Shown in pieces: positions 26,031-35,218 of a DNA stretch of 64,000 nt; the first letter of the stretch is position 1; each line of letters starts with the position of its first letter. A program made the position numbers and the translations under genes. Source of the stretch: Streptomyces sp. CB02058 (GTDB taxonomy: Bacteria; Actinomycetota; Actinomycetes; Streptomycetales; Streptomycetaceae). The stretch covers positions 62,001-126,000 of the forward strand of contig NZ_LIPG01000006.1 in NCBI RefSeq assembly GCF_001905505.1, read 5' to 3'. The notes below the pieces were generated by a model, which saw nothing but the letters and a program-made list of their open reading frames with translations, made no database searches and was not told the DNA's origin.

Positions 26031-26089
26031 AACTTGGTCTATGGTGGAGAGCGAGGGGTGGTGAGCAAGGATCGGTCCAGGAGGTGCGG

Positions 26090-29000
26090 ATGCCAGGGTT
26101 CACGCATCTGCATACCGTTTCCGGGTTCTCCCTGCGGTACGGGGCCTCGCACCCGGAGCGGCTGGCCGAGCGCGCCGTCGAGCGGGGGATGGACGCCCTC
26201 GCGCTGACCGACCGCGACAGCCTCGCGGGCACGGTCCGCTTCGCCAGGGCCTGCGAGAAGGCCGGTGTCCGGCCGCTCTTCGGGGCCGAGCTCGCGGTGG
26301 CACCGTGGGCGGGCGGGGGAGACCGTACACACCGGACGCGCACCCCGGCCCGCGGAGGTGCCTTTGTCGATGAATCCGCACCCCGGGTCACCTTCCTTGC
26401 CAGGGACGGCGCACACGGCTGGGCCGAGCTGTGCCGGCTGGTCACCGCCGCCCACGCCCCCGGTGGAGCCCCGGACGCCGGCCGGCCCCTGGTCGGCCGG
26501 GACGCGCTGTCCGCCGAAGGGCTCACCGTGCTGCTCGGCCCCGCCTCCGAGGTGGGCGCCGCGCTGGCCGCCGGCCGGCCCGACCGCGCCGCCGCCCTGC
26601 TCGCGCCCTGGCGGGAGATCTACGGCGACGCCCTGCGCCTCGAAGCCGTCCACCACGGCCGCGAGGGCACCGGGCCCGGCTCGCTGCGGCTCGCCGCCCG
26701 CACGCTCGGCTTCGCCGCCGAACAAGGGGTGCGGGCCGTGCTGACCAACGCCGTCCGGTACGCCGACCCCGGGCAGGGCCCCGTCGCCGACGTGCTCGAC
26801 TCGGCCCGCAGGCTCGTCCCGGTCGACCCGCGCCGCTCCCCCCTCGACAGGGGGGAGCGCTGGCTCAAGGACGCCCGCGCGATGCGGGAGACCGCCGAGC
26901 GGATCACCTCCGCCGCGGGGCTCGGCCGGGGCGCCGGGGAGCGGCTGCTCGCGGAGACCCGGCACACCGCCGACGCCTGCCGCGTCGACCCGGCGGACGA
27001 CCTGGGACTGGGCAGCGTCCACTTCCCCGAGCCGCGCCTGGTCGGCGCCGGGCGGCGCACCGCGCAGCGGGTGCTGGCCTCCCGGGCCGCCGCGGGCATG
27101 GTGCGGCTCGGCTACGACCGCAGGCGCGACTACTGGGAGCGGATGCACCACGAGCTGGACATCATCGCCCACCACGGCTTCGCCACCTACTTCCTCACGG
27201 TCGCCCGGGTCGTCGACGACGTGAAGGAGATGGGCGTACGGGTCGCCGCGCGCGGCTCCGGGGCGGGCTCCCTCGTCAACCATCTGCTCGGGATCGCCCA
27301 CGCGGACCCGGTCGCACACGGGCTGCTCATGGAGCGGTTCCTGTCCAAGAGGCGCTTCGTGCTGCCCGACATCGACATCGACGTCGAGTCCGCCCGCCGT
27401 CTCGACGTCTACCGCGCGATCATCGGCCGCTTCGGCGCCGAACGGGTCGCGACCGTCTCCATGCCCGAGACCTACCGGGTGCGCCACGCCATCCGCGACG
27501 TCGGCGCCGCGCTCTCCATGGACCCGGCCGAGACCGACCGGCTCGCCAAGGCGTTCCCGCACATCCGGGCCAGGGACGCCCGCGCCGCCATGGAGGAACT
27601 GCCCGAACTGCGCGCCGTGGCCGGGACGAAGGAGAAGTACGGCCGTCTCTGGGACCTGGTGGAGTCGCTGGACGCCCTGCCGCGCGGCATCGCCATGCAC
27701 CCGTGCGGGGTGCTCCTCTCGGACGACTCGCTGCTGCGGCGCACCCCGGTCATGCCCACCAGCGGCGAGGGCTTCCCGATGGCGCAGTTCGACAAGGACG
27801 ACGTGGAACACCTCGGGCTGCTCAAGCTCGATGTGCTCGGCGTGCGCATGCAGTCGGCGATGGCCCACGCGGTGACCGAGGTGAAGCGGGCCTCCGGGCG
27901 GGAGATCGACCTGGACGCCGTGCCGGAGGGCGACCCGGAGACGTACCGGCTGATCAGGAGCGCCGAGACGCTCGGCTGCTTCCAGATCGAGTCGCCGGGC
28001 CAGCGCGACCTGGTCGGCCGGCTCCAGCCCGCCACCTTCCACGACCTGGTGGTCGACATCTCGCTGTTCCGGCCGGGGCCCGTCGCCGCCGACATGGTGC
28101 GACCGTTCATCGAGGCCAGGCACGGCCGCGCGCCCGTGCGCTACCCGCACCCCGACCTGGAGGAGGCGCTGCGCGGCACCTACGGGGTGGTCGTCTTCCA
28201 CGAGCAGATCATCGAGATGGTGGACATCATGACCGGCTGCGGACGCGGCGAGGCCGACCGGGTGCGGCGCGGGCTCTCCGATCCCGAGTCGCAGGACCGG
28301 ATCAGGGTCTGGTTCGCACGGCGGGCGGCGGAGCGGGAGTACGGCGCCGAGGTGATCGCCCGTGCCTGGGAGATCATCGAGGCGTTCGGGAGCTACGGCT
28401 TCTGCAAGGCGCACGCGGTCGCCTTCGCCGTGCCGACGTACCAGTCGGCCTGGCTCAAGGCGCACCACCCGGCGGCCTTCTACGCCGGGCTGCTCACGCA
28501 CGACCCAGGGATGTACCCGAAGCGGCTGCTGCTCGCGGACGCGCGGCGGCGCGGGGTCCCGGTGCTGCCGCTGGATGTGAACCGGTCGGCAGCCGCCCAT
28601 CGGATCGAACTGGTGTCTGGCGATAACGGTGACAAATGGGGATTGCGGCTGGCGCTCTCGGACGTCCACGGCATCAGTGAGGCCGAGGTCGCCCGGATCG
28701 AGGCCGGGCAGCCCTACACCTCGCTGCTGGACTTCTGGCAGCGGGCCAGGCCCGGGAAGCCGGCCGCCGAACGGCTGGCCCAGGTCGGCGCGCTGGACGC
28801 CTTCGGCGGCAACCGCCGGGACCTGCTCCTGCATCTGTCCGAGCTCCACCGCGCCCAGCGGGGCTCCGGCTCCGGTGCGGCGGGCGCCCAGCTCCCGCTC
28901 GGCGGCGGGCACAGGACCGGCACGGTCGGGCTGCCCGATCTCAACGACGCCGAGCGTCTCAGCGCCGAGCTCGGCGTCCTCAGCATGGACGTGTCCCGTC

Positions 29001-29545
29001 ATCTGATGGGCGATCACCACGCCTTCCTGGAGGAGCTGGGCGCGGTCTCCGCCAAGCGGCTGCGGGAAGCCAGGCACGGGGAGACCGTGCTGGTCGCGGG
29101 CGCCAAGGCGGCCACCCAGACCCCGCCGGTCCGCTCCGGGCGCCGGGTCATCTTCACCACCCTGGACGACGGGACGGGCCTGGTCGACCTGGCCTTCTTC
29201 GACGACAGCCACGCGGCCTGCGCGCACACCGTCTTCCACTCCTGGCTGCTGCTGGTGCGCGGGGTGGTCCAGCGGCGCGGCCCGCGCAGCATGAGCGTGG
29301 TCGGCTCGGCGGCCTGGAACCTCGCGGAACTGGCCGAACTCCGGCGCACCGGCGGCCTCGACGCCGTCGCGGCACGCCTGGCGGAGGAGCCCGCCACCGG
29401 CGAGGAGGAGGCACCGGACGACGGCCGCCGCATCCAGCTGCCGACCGGCTACGAGATGAACCCCTGGTCCGACCTCCAGCCCGCCGGTGAAGGGACGCCC
29501 ACCGGAAGGAAGCTGTGGCACCAGAGCCCGGGGAGCGCGGGATGA
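26090..29545 (+). CDS. dnaE2: Error-prone DNA polymerase III alpha subunit DnaE2
   Basis: A 1151-residue C-family polymerase of the DnaE2 type for damage-tolerant synthesis. An N-terminal PHP domain (FTHLHTVSGFSLRYG, ALTDRDSLAG) precedes the palm with ARGSGAGSLVN and the catalytic PDIDIDVESARR. YGFCKAHAVAFA and the helix-hairpin PTSG region are further polymerase III alpha signatures, and an OB-type domain lies near 1020-1100. AQLPLGG near 930 may be a beta-clamp motif. ATG 26090 follows AGGAGGTGC by 4 bp. The stop overlaps the next gene (ATGA), a Y-family-like protein, giving a DnaE2/ImuB-type cassette, here without an ImuA. Confidence 0.92.
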   Translation: MPGFTHLHTVSGFSLRYGASHPERLAERAVERGMDALALTDRDSLAGTVRFARACEKAGVRPLFGAELAVAPWAGGGDRTHRTRTPARGGAFVDESAPRVTFLARDGAHGWAELCRLVTAAHAPGGAPDAGRPLVGRDALSAEGLTVLLGPASEVGAALAAGRPDRAAALLAPWREIYGDALRLEAVHHGREGTGPGSLRLAARTLGFAAEQGVRAVLTNAVRYADPGQGPVADVLDSARRLVPVDPRRSPLDRGERWLKDARAMRETAERITSAAGLGRGAGERLLAETRHTADACRVDPADDLGLGSVHFPEPRLVGAGRRTAQRVLASRAAAGMVRLGYDRRRDYWERMHHELDIIAHHGFATYFLTVARVVDDVKEMGVRVAARGSGAGSLVNHLLGIAHADPVAHGLLMERFLSKRRFVLPDIDIDVESARRLDVYRAIIGRFGAERVATVSMPETYRVRHAIRDVGAALSMDPAETDRLAKAFPHIRARDARAAMEELPELRAVAGTKEKYGRLWDLVESLDALPRGIAMHPCGVLLSDDSLLRRTPVMPTSGEGFPMAQFDKDDVEHLGLLKLDVLGVRMQSAMAHAVTEVKRASGREIDLDAVPEGDPETYRLIRSAETLGCFQIESPGQRDLVGRLQPATFHDLVVDISLFRPGPVAADMVRPFIEARHGRAPVRYPHPDLEEALRGTYGVVVFHEQIIEMVDIMTGCGRGEADRVRRGLSDPESQDRIRVWFARRAAEREYGAEVIARAWEIIEAFGSYGFCKAHAVAFAVPTYQSAWLKAHHPAAFYAGLLTHDPGMYPKRLLLADARRRGVPVLPLDVNRSAAAHRIELVSGDNGDKWGLRLALSDVHGISEAEVARIEAGQPYTSLLDFWQRARPGKPAAERLAQVGALDAFGGNRRDLLLHLSELHRAQRGSGSGAAGAQLPLGGGHRTGTVGLPDLNDAERLSAELGVLSMDVSRHLMGDHHAFLEELGAVSAKRLREARHGETVLVAGAKAATQTPPVRSGRRVIFTTLDDGTGLVDLAFFDDSHAACAHTVFHSWLLLVRGVVQRRGPRSMSVVGSAAWNLAELAELRRTGGLDAVAARLAEEPATGEEEAPDDGRRIQLPTGYEMNPWSDLQPAGEGTPTGRKLWHQSPGSAG

Positions 29546-30540
29546 ACGACGAACCGGCCGTCCTGTGCCTGCGGTTCCGCCGTATCGGCGGCGGGCTGCC
29601 GGACAGCGCGGACTACGAGGGACTGCTCGCCCTGCTCGGGGCGTTCACCCCGGTCGTCGAGGCGGCCCCGCCCGGCGCCGCGCTCGCCGATGTCGGCGGC
29701 GCGCTGCGCTACTTCGGCCAGGACGCGGCCGGCCTGGCCTCCGTGATCCGGGTGCGCGCCCTCGCCCTGCACGGGGTGGACTGCGCGATCGGGGCGGCCT
29801 CCAACCCCATGCTGGCCAGGATGGCCGCACGGCAGGCGGCGACCGGAACCACTTTCGTGGTGGCCCCCGGCGAGCACGCCGGCTTCCTCGCGTCCAGGCC
29901 CGCCGCGGCGCTGGACGGTGTCGGGGCGGCGACCGCGCGCACCCTGTGCGGATACGGGCTGGACTCCATCGGCCGGATCGCCGCCGCGCCCCTCGCCACC
30001 CTCCAGCGGATCACCGGCGTACGGACGGGGCGCGAGCTGTGGGAGCGGGCCAACGGCATCGACCGTACGCGGGTCGTGCCCAACGCCGCGGCCCGGTCGA
30101 TCGCCGCCGAACGCACCTTCCCCCGCGACGAACTGGACCCCGGGCAGCACCGCCGCGCGCTCCTCTCGCTCACCGAGGAGCTGGGGGCCAGGCTGCGCGC
30201 CGACGGCCAGGTGTGCCGCTCGCTCGCGGTCTCCGTGCGCTACGCGGACCGGACCGGCTACGCGACGCTGACCCGCAGCCGTACGCTCACGGAGCCCACC
30301 GCCCACTCGGCGGCGCTCACCTCGCTCGCGTACCGGATCCAGGACTCGTTCGCCCTGCAACGGGCGCGGGTGCGGGGGATCGGGCTGCGGGCGGAAGGGC
30401 TCCACGGAGCCGAACGGGCCGCCCATCAGCTGACCTTCGACCCGGTGGACGAACGGGCCCGGCGGATCGAGGCGGTGTCCGACAGGCTGCGGGCCAGGTT
30501 CGGCCCGCAGGCGGTGAAGCCGGGGCGCCTCGCGGCCTGA
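29542..30540 (+). CDS. Y-family polymerase-like protein (ImuB-type, catalytically dead)
   Basis: A 332-residue Y-family-fold protein coupled to dnaE2. It keeps the helix-hairpin-helix and finger parts (AAFVVAPGEHAGFLASRP, LDGVGAATARTLCGYGLDSIGRIA) and the C-terminal little-finger stretch. The catalytic motifs of DinB are absent: the DMDAFFASVE region is CLRFRRIGGGLPDSADYEG and the SIDEAYLD region reads ALADVGGALRYF, so the metal-binding acids are not there. This is the state known for ImuB, which serves as a DnaE2 cofactor. It is shorter than mycobacterial ImuB and lacks a QLPLWG-like clamp motif. ATG 29542 overlaps the dnaE2 stop. Confidence 0.82.
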   Translation: MNDEPAVLCLRFRRIGGGLPDSADYEGLLALLGAFTPVVEAAPPGAALADVGGALRYFGQDAAGLASVIRVRALALHGVDCAIGAASNPMLARMAARQAATGTTFVVAPGEHAGFLASRPAAALDGVGAATARTLCGYGLDSIGRIAAAPLATLQRITGVRTGRELWERANGIDRTRVVPNAAARSIAAERTFPRDELDPGQHRRALLSLTEELGARLRADGQVCRSLAVSVRYADRTGYATLTRSRTLTEPTAHSAALTSLAYRIQDSFALQRARVRGIGLRAEGLHGAERAAHQLTFDPVDERARRIEAVSDRLRARFGPQAVKPGRLAA

Positions 30541-30556
30541 CCAGGGGCAGGGATTT

Positions 30557-30602
30557 TTTACCGACGCGTAACTTCCCCCGGCACTTTACCCGTGCGTAAC
30601 TT
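30557..30602 (+). promoter_or_regulatory. 18-bp direct repeat upstream of the lipase gene
   Basis: Two copies of TTTACC-N3-GCGTAACTT lie at 30557-30574 and 30585-30602, 28 bp apart centre to centre, just ahead of the lipase gene. They look like tandem activator or repressor sites. Confidence 0.6.
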
Positions 30603-30695
30603 GGCATGAGCACGTGAAAACGTGCCATCCGCTGTGGTCCGGACCGCAGGGCGCACCGACATCGCAACTCCCTTGAGCCGCAAGGAGAACACCCG

Positions 30696-31577
30696 ATGCT
30701 GCCCTGGACCCGTGCCCGCACCCCACGCGCACGCCGCCTGCTCGCCGCGCTGCTCCTCACCCTCGCCGCGCTCGCCGCCCCCACGGCGACCGCGACCGCG
30801 GCCACGACCGCCTCCCCGTCCCGTGGCTGGAACGACTACTCCTGCAAGCCCTCCGCCGCCCACCCCCGCCCCGTCGTCCTCGTCCACGGAACCTTCGGGA
30901 ACTCGGTCGACAACTGGCTGGTCCTCGCGCCGTACCTCGTCAACCGGGGCTACTGCGTCTTCTCGCTCGACTACGGCCAGCTCCCCGGCGTGCCGTTCTT
31001 CAACGGACTCGGCCCGATCGACAAGTCGGCCGGACAGCTCGACGTCTTCGTCGACAAGGTGCTCGGCGCCACCGGCGCACCCGAGGCCGACCTCGTCGGT
31101 CACTCCCAGGGCGGCATGATGCCCAACTACTACCTGAAGTTCCTCGGCGGCGCCGACAAGGTGAACGCCCTCATCGGGATCGCCCCCGACAACCACGGCA
31201 CCACGCTCCTGGGACTCACGAAGCTGCTGCCGTACTTCCCCGGGGCCGAGGACCTGCTCACGGCGAACACCCCGGGTCTCGCCGACCAGATCGCGGGATC
31301 GGCCTTCATCACCAAGCTCAACGCGGGCGGCGACACCGTGCCGGGCGTCCGCTACACCGTCATCGCGACCCGGTACGACGAGGTCGTGACCCCGTACCGC
31401 ACGCAGTACCTGAACGGGCCGGACGTACGCAACGTCCTGCTCCAGGACCTGTGCGCGGTCGACCTGTCCGAGCACGTCGCGATCGGGACCATCGACAGGA
31501 TCGCCTTCCACGAGGTGGCGAACGCCCTCGACCCGGCGCACGCCACCCCGACGAACTGCGCCTCGGCCATCGGCTGA
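30696..31577 (+). CDS. Secreted triacylglycerol lipase (alpha/beta hydrolase)
   Basis: A 293-residue secreted lipase. A basic signal peptide (RARTPRARRLLAALLLTLAALAA) is followed by the family start RPVVLVHGTFGN, GHSQGG around S136 as nucleophile elbow, a catalytic aspartate in the late TRYDEVVTPY loop and histidine in LSEHVAIG. The order fits Streptomyces lipases such as those near the SCO1735 type. ATG 30696 follows AAGGAG by 9 bp. The upstream 18-bp direct repeats suggest regulated expression. It is separated from the Y-family gene by 155 bp and from the AA10 gene by a terminator. Confidence 0.85.
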   Translation: MLPWTRARTPRARRLLAALLLTLAALAAPTATATAATTASPSRGWNDYSCKPSAAHPRPVVLVHGTFGNSVDNWLVLAPYLVNRGYCVFSLDYGQLPGVPFFNGLGPIDKSAGQLDVFVDKVLGATGAPEADLVGHSQGGMMPNYYLKFLGGADKVNALIGIAPDNHGTTLLGLTKLLPYFPGAEDLLTANTPGLADQIAGSAFITKLNAGGDTVPGVRYTVIATRYDEVVTPYRTQYLNGPDVRNVLLQDLCAVDLSEHVAIGTIDRIAFHEVANALDPAHATPTNCASAIG

Positions 31578-31586
31578 GCACGCGCT

Positions 31587-31616
31587 GCCGGTCCCCCGGT
31601 CGCCCGGGGGACCGGC
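31587..31616. terminator. Terminator between lipase and AA10 genes
   Basis: Perfect 13-bp arms 31587-31599 and 31604-31616 with a 4-nt loop, 9 bp after the lipase stop and 10 bp before the convergent AA10 stop; may act in both directions. Confidence 0.75.
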
Positions 31617-31626
31617 GGTCGTCGGA

Positions 31627-32670
31627 TCAGGCGCGGTGCGCGCCGCCCGCCGACCGGCGCCGCACCGAGACGAACAGGGCGCTCGCGCCGAGGGCCAGCG
31701 CGGCGGCTCCGCCCATCGCGAGGTACGAGGTGCTGCTGCTGCCACCCGTCTCGGCGAGGACGTCGCCGGCGGGCGCGGCGTCCGCCCGGGGCGCGGCGAC
31801 GTTGTTCGGCTCGGGGGCGTTGGCCCCGGTGTCCTCGGCCGGGGCGGCCGCCTCGGTCACCTCCGCGTTGGTCGCCGCGTCGTCGTCACCGTGCCCGTTG
31901 TGCTCGACGGACGACTTGTCGGCGCCCGCGTCGATGTCCTCGTCGGACGGGGCGGACGCGGCCGGCGCCGGCGCCTCCTCGGCGGTGTCGCCCTCCGTGC
32001 TCGCGCCGCTTCCGGTGCTCCCGCCTCCGAAGACCACGTCGGAGCAGGCGTAGAAGGCCTCGGGGGAGTCCGACCGCTGCCAGACCGTGTAGATCAGCTG
32101 CCGCCCGGACGCCTGTGGCACGGTGCCGTCGAAGACGTACGACCCGTCCTGCAGCGTCGGGTCGGTGGCCGTGGCGAACGGCTTCTCCTGGAGGTCCGAC
32201 CACTTCAGGGGCTGCGTGGGGTCGTAGCTCGCCTTGGTCAGGTACAGCTCGAACTTCCCCTTGTGCGGGGCGGTGGCCCGGAACTTGAAGGTGTGGCTGC
32301 CCGCCTCCATGGGCGTGGACGGCCAGTCGGCGCGCGGGAGGTCGAGCCCCTTGAACTTGTCGTTGGCCGCGCTGCACAGCTTCCCGTCGGGAATCAGCTG
32401 ACGGTGGTTGCCCGCCGCGTTGGCGATGTTCACCCCGTTCCAGTCGTACAGCGCCTGGGTGCCGCCCGCCGCCACCGCCGCCTTGCACGCCGCGGACTGC
32501 GGGTTCTCCGGCCCCTCCGCGAAACAGGCCGAGACCCGGCTGACCGGGTCGCTCAGCGAACCATGGGCGGCGGCCGGGGCGGCGGAGAGCCCGGTCAGCG
32601 CGAGCGGCGCGACACCGAGCGCGACGATGCTTCCGGCGAGCCTGCGGCGGGTGGTGGTGATGACGGCCAT
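31627..32670 (-). CDS. AA10 lytic polysaccharide monooxygenase with LAETG sorting signal
   Basis: A 347-residue secreted copper monooxygenase. After a signal peptide (cleaved before H36), the mature protein begins HGSLSDPVSRV, the histidine-first start required for the copper brace. The AA10 domain covers about 36-240 (AACKAAVAAGG, WSDLQEKPFATA, YTVWQRSDSPEAFYACSDV). A Ser/Ala/Glu/Asp-rich linker leads to LAETG at 305-309, a hydrophobic helix and RRR tail, the sortase-E-type signal. So this LPMO should be anchored to the wall. ATG 32670 follows AAGGAG by 9 bp. Substrate would be chitin or cellulose. Confidence 0.85.
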   Translation of the reverse strand: MAVITTTRRRLAGSIVALGVAPLALTGLSAAPAAAHGSLSDPVSRVSACFAEGPENPQSAACKAAVAAGGTQALYDWNGVNIANAAGNHRQLIPDGKLCSAANDKFKGLDLPRADWPSTPMEAGSHTFKFRATAPHKGKFELYLTKASYDPTQPLKWSDLQEKPFATATDPTLQDGSYVFDGTVPQASGRQLIYTVWQRSDSPEAFYACSDVVFGGGSTGSGASTEGDTAEEAPAPAASAPSDEDIDAGADKSSVEHNGHGDDDAATNAEVTEAAAPAEDTGANAPEPNNVAAPRADAAPAGDVLAETGGSSSTSYLAMGGAAALALGASALFVSVRRRSAGGAHRA

Positions 32671-32863
32671 GGTGGTGGTTCTCCTTCGGCGACACGGCTG
32701 TTGACCAGGTCTGGTGATCAGCAAGCTAGTCGCCGTCAGGAGGTGGATCGGGGCTGAAAAGGCGCAGGTGGGGATCGTTATGGTGCTCTTAAGGAAGGGT
32801 TAGGAGAGGGCTCAGGAAGGCGGCCCGCGAAGCCTGTCCGCCGCGGGTGGGGGGCCGTGTGTG

Positions 32864-33607
32864 TCATGCGTCCGGCACGGGCCACCGCACCTTCACCTCC
32901 TTGCCCTGCCAGGACGACAGGACGGAGACCTCCGCGTCCGGAGCCAGCCGCAGGCCGGCCAGGGCCAGGAAGTCGGGCAGGGTGATCTCCCCGTCGTCGG
33001 TCCCGTCCTCCCAGAGCGTCCAGAGCCTCGACTCCTCGCCGTCCCAGGTGTCGGTGTCCGCGCTCGGGTGCTGTTCGACGGTGCCCTCGCCGTGCCTGTA
33101 CCGGAAGTAGAGGTACTGGCCCTCGGTCGTCCACGCGTCCCACTGCGAAGGGGAGGCCAGGCAGGTCCGGACGACCCGGGCCAGCGTCACGTCCTCGTAC
33201 AGATGGGCTTCGACGGCGCCCAGGTGCTGGTCGTGGGCGACGACGAGCCCGCCGTCGAGCGCCAGTACGCGGACGTTCCCTCCGGGGAAGTGGAAGGTGA
33301 GGCCGGCCACCCGGTCGACGCCGTCGTGCCGGTGGCGGATCTCCCGGACCGAGCGGATCGGGGAACCGGTGAAGCGGGCCATCGCGTTGTCCGGCGCCTC
33401 CTCCTCCGCCGCCGGAGTGCCCTCGCCGGGCAGGACGGCGGCCGTCAGCGACAGGGTGTCCCCGTGCGGCTGGAGGCTGACCGGCCCCTGCCCCTCCGTG
33501 TGGAGCACCAGGCGCGACGGACTCCCGCCCGGACCGGTCCGCGAGAGGGCCGCGCCCAGCAGCTGCTTGCCGAGCAGATCGGAGAGGTACGGTTCGTCGT
33601 CGTCCAT
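32864..33607 (-). CDS. Conserved hypothetical protein
   Basis: A 247-residue acidic cytoplasmic protein. It begins MDDDEPYLSDLLGKQLLGAALS and has a central beta-rich part (LTFHFPGGNVRVLALDGGLVVAHDQHLG) and a C-terminal WDAWTTEGQYLYFRYRHGEGTVEQ. I recognise no domain; it resembles uncharacterised streptomycete proteins. There is no membrane segment. It is a single gene with separate regulation from the AA10 gene (193 bp away), and the next gene diverges from it. Confidence 0.6.
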   Translation of the reverse strand: MDDDEPYLSDLLGKQLLGAALSRTGPGGSPSRLVLHTEGQGPVSLQPHGDTLSLTAAVLPGEGTPAAEEEAPDNAMARFTGSPIRSVREIRHRHDGVDRVAGLTFHFPGGNVRVLALDGGLVVAHDQHLGAVEAHLYEDVTLARVVRTCLASPSQWDAWTTEGQYLYFRYRHGEGTVEQHPSADTDTWDGEESRLWTLWEDGTDDGEITLPDFLALAGLRLAPDAEVSVLSSWQGKEVKVRWPVPDA

Positions 33608-33873
33608 CCGCCGATGGTCGCACCCGCCCCGTCGCGCGGAAACCGGATTACGCGGTGATCCGCCCGGACCCGCTCCTGACCAGCAACGATCACGTGGGCG
33701 CGCCCCGTCGGGACACTGCGCCCGGCCATCGTCACGCTACGGCCGCCGATTCATCCGAGGGCTGTAACAACCTCGGCTTTCGTGTTACGCGACCGGCCGA
33801 CGCGATCAGAATGACTGCGTCGCATGCAGACCGACCGGTCCTGCGGGCTGGTCACGGGGGAGTGGGAAAAGGC

Positions 33874-34599
33874 ATGAACTCGAAGACAGCCAGAACCGGT
33901 TCGGTACGCAAGGGACTGCGGGGCGCCCTCCTGGGGACGGCCCTGGCCGCCGCCCTGCTGGCGACCACCGCGTGCCAGTCCTCCGAGGACGACGGCAAGG
34001 CCGCCTCCCCGGGCTCCGCGTCGGCCGGGGCGAGCAAGCCGAAGAACGCCGAGCCTTCCAACGACTCCGGGACCGGCACTGTCAGCCCCGCTGACGAGAC
34101 GTCCGGGGACAGCGGCGAGACCAACGGCGGCAACGGCACCAGCCATCCGGACTGCGTGGTCACCGACCTCGTCACCGCGGTCGAGCTCCAGGACCCGGCG
34201 GGTGAGACGCCCCGGCACTTCCTGCTGACCGTCACCAACGGCAGGAGCACACCGTGTGTCCTCAACGAAGCACCGCTGGTCCGGCTGGCGGCAGGCAACG
34301 ACGCCTCGGTCGTCGAGTCGCTCGGAGAGCCGGACACCGAGCCCGTCGTCGTCGAAGGAGGCGGCAAGGGGTACGCCGGTCTCTATGTCTTCGGCAACGA
34401 CGAGGGCGGCGAGGCGGAGTACGACCAGGCCGACCGGTTCACCGCCACCCTGGTCGCCGGTGAGGGCACCGAGCACAACGGCACGCTCGTCTTCGACCTG
34501 CCCGACGGCCTCGACTCCGTCTCCTACGACGACGCGGCACGGGTGAACGGCTGGGCCGGCACCGAGGGACTGGCGATGCGCCCGGTCAACCAGCTCTGA
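33874..34599 (+). CDS. DUF4232-type lipoprotein
   Basis: A 241-residue lipoprotein: signal helix GALLGTALAAALLATTAC gives a lipobox with Cys34, then a Ser/Gly/Asp-rich spacer to about residue 85, then the C-terminal DUF4232-like domain with CVVTDLVTAVELQD...RHFLLTVTNGRSTPCVLNEAPLVRLAAG and two conserved Cys. Such domains are extracytoplasmic with unknown role. ATG 33874 is preceded by GGGAAAAGG. The 266 bp upstream hold the promoter, with an inverted GTAAC/GTTAC pair around 33767-33785. Confidence 0.75.
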   Translation: MNSKTARTGSVRKGLRGALLGTALAAALLATTACQSSEDDGKAASPGSASAGASKPKNAEPSNDSGTGTVSPADETSGDSGETNGGNGTSHPDCVVTDLVTAVELQDPAGETPRHFLLTVTNGRSTPCVLNEAPLVRLAAGNDASVVESLGEPDTEPVVVEGGGKGYAGLYVFGNDEGGEAEYDQADRFTATLVAGEGTEHNGTLVFDLPDGLDSVSYDDAARVNGWAGTEGLAMRPVNQL

Positions 34600-34665
34600 C
34601 CGCCCCACGCACCGGCGTGGGCGCCCTCGTACAGGCTGCCGTTCCGACCGACGTACCGTGACACC

Positions 34666-35190
34666 ATGCACAGCACCACGATCCGACTGATCGAGCCCGC
34701 CGACGCCGCGCCGATAGCCGCGCACCGGGTGCGGGACGTCGAGGCCTTCCGGCCGTGGGAACCGGACCAGCCGGCCGGCTTCTTCACCCCGGAGGGCCAG
34801 GAGGAGCGGATCGACGGCCTGCTGGCCGGACACCGGGCCGGCACGGTCTGGCCCGGTGCGGTCCTCGCCGACGGCCGGGTGATCGGGCAGGTCACCGTCG
34901 GGGGCATCCTGCCCCAGCCGCATCTGCGCCGCGGCTCCGTCGGGTACTGGATCACCGGCGCCGCCCAGAACCAGGGGCACGCGGGGCGCGCCGTGGAGCT
35001 CGTCCTCCGGGTGATGGCGGACGAGCTCGGGCTGCACCGCGCCGAGGCGTCCACCAACCTGGCGAACCTGCCCTCGCAGCGCGTGCTGCGCCGCAACGGG
35101 TTCAGCCCCTACGGCGTCTCCCACTCCTCGATCCTTCTCGACGGGAGCTGGCGTGACGCGCTGCTCTGGGAACGCATCCTCGGGGACTGA
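34666..35190 (+). CDS. GNAT acetyltransferase (RimJ/RimL type)
   Basis: A 174-residue acetyltransferase of the RimJ/RimL branch: IRLIEPADAAPIAAHRVRDVEAFRPWEP at the start, GQVTVGGI and GSVGYWITGAAQNQGHAGRAVELVLRVMADELGLHRAEASTNLANLPSQRVLRRNGF, which is the acetyl-CoA loop and the standard C-terminal order. RimJ-like enzymes acetylate N-termini of ribosomal proteins, but many members act on small molecules or resistance substrates. It ends 28 bp before the convergent phosphatase gene. Confidence 0.82.
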   Translation: MHSTTIRLIEPADAAPIAAHRVRDVEAFRPWEPDQPAGFFTPEGQEERIDGLLAGHRAGTVWPGAVLADGRVIGQVTVGGILPQPHLRRGSVGYWITGAAQNQGHAGRAVELVLRVMADELGLHRAEASTNLANLPSQRVLRRNGFSPYGVSHSSILLDGSWRDALLWERILGD

Positions 35191-35218
35191 GCGTGTCCCC
35201 GGCCCCGGTGGCGCCCCG

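Noticed and set aside
24845..26089. Long N-terminal extension of DnaE2 upstream of ATG 26090
   Set aside because: It is antisense to the membrane protein gene; the SOS-box and ribosome site fix the start at 26090.
26039..29521. 1160-codon open frame antisense to dnaE2
   Set aside because: Same effect: third-position GC bias keeps the opposite frame open; the plus strand carries all polymerase motifs.
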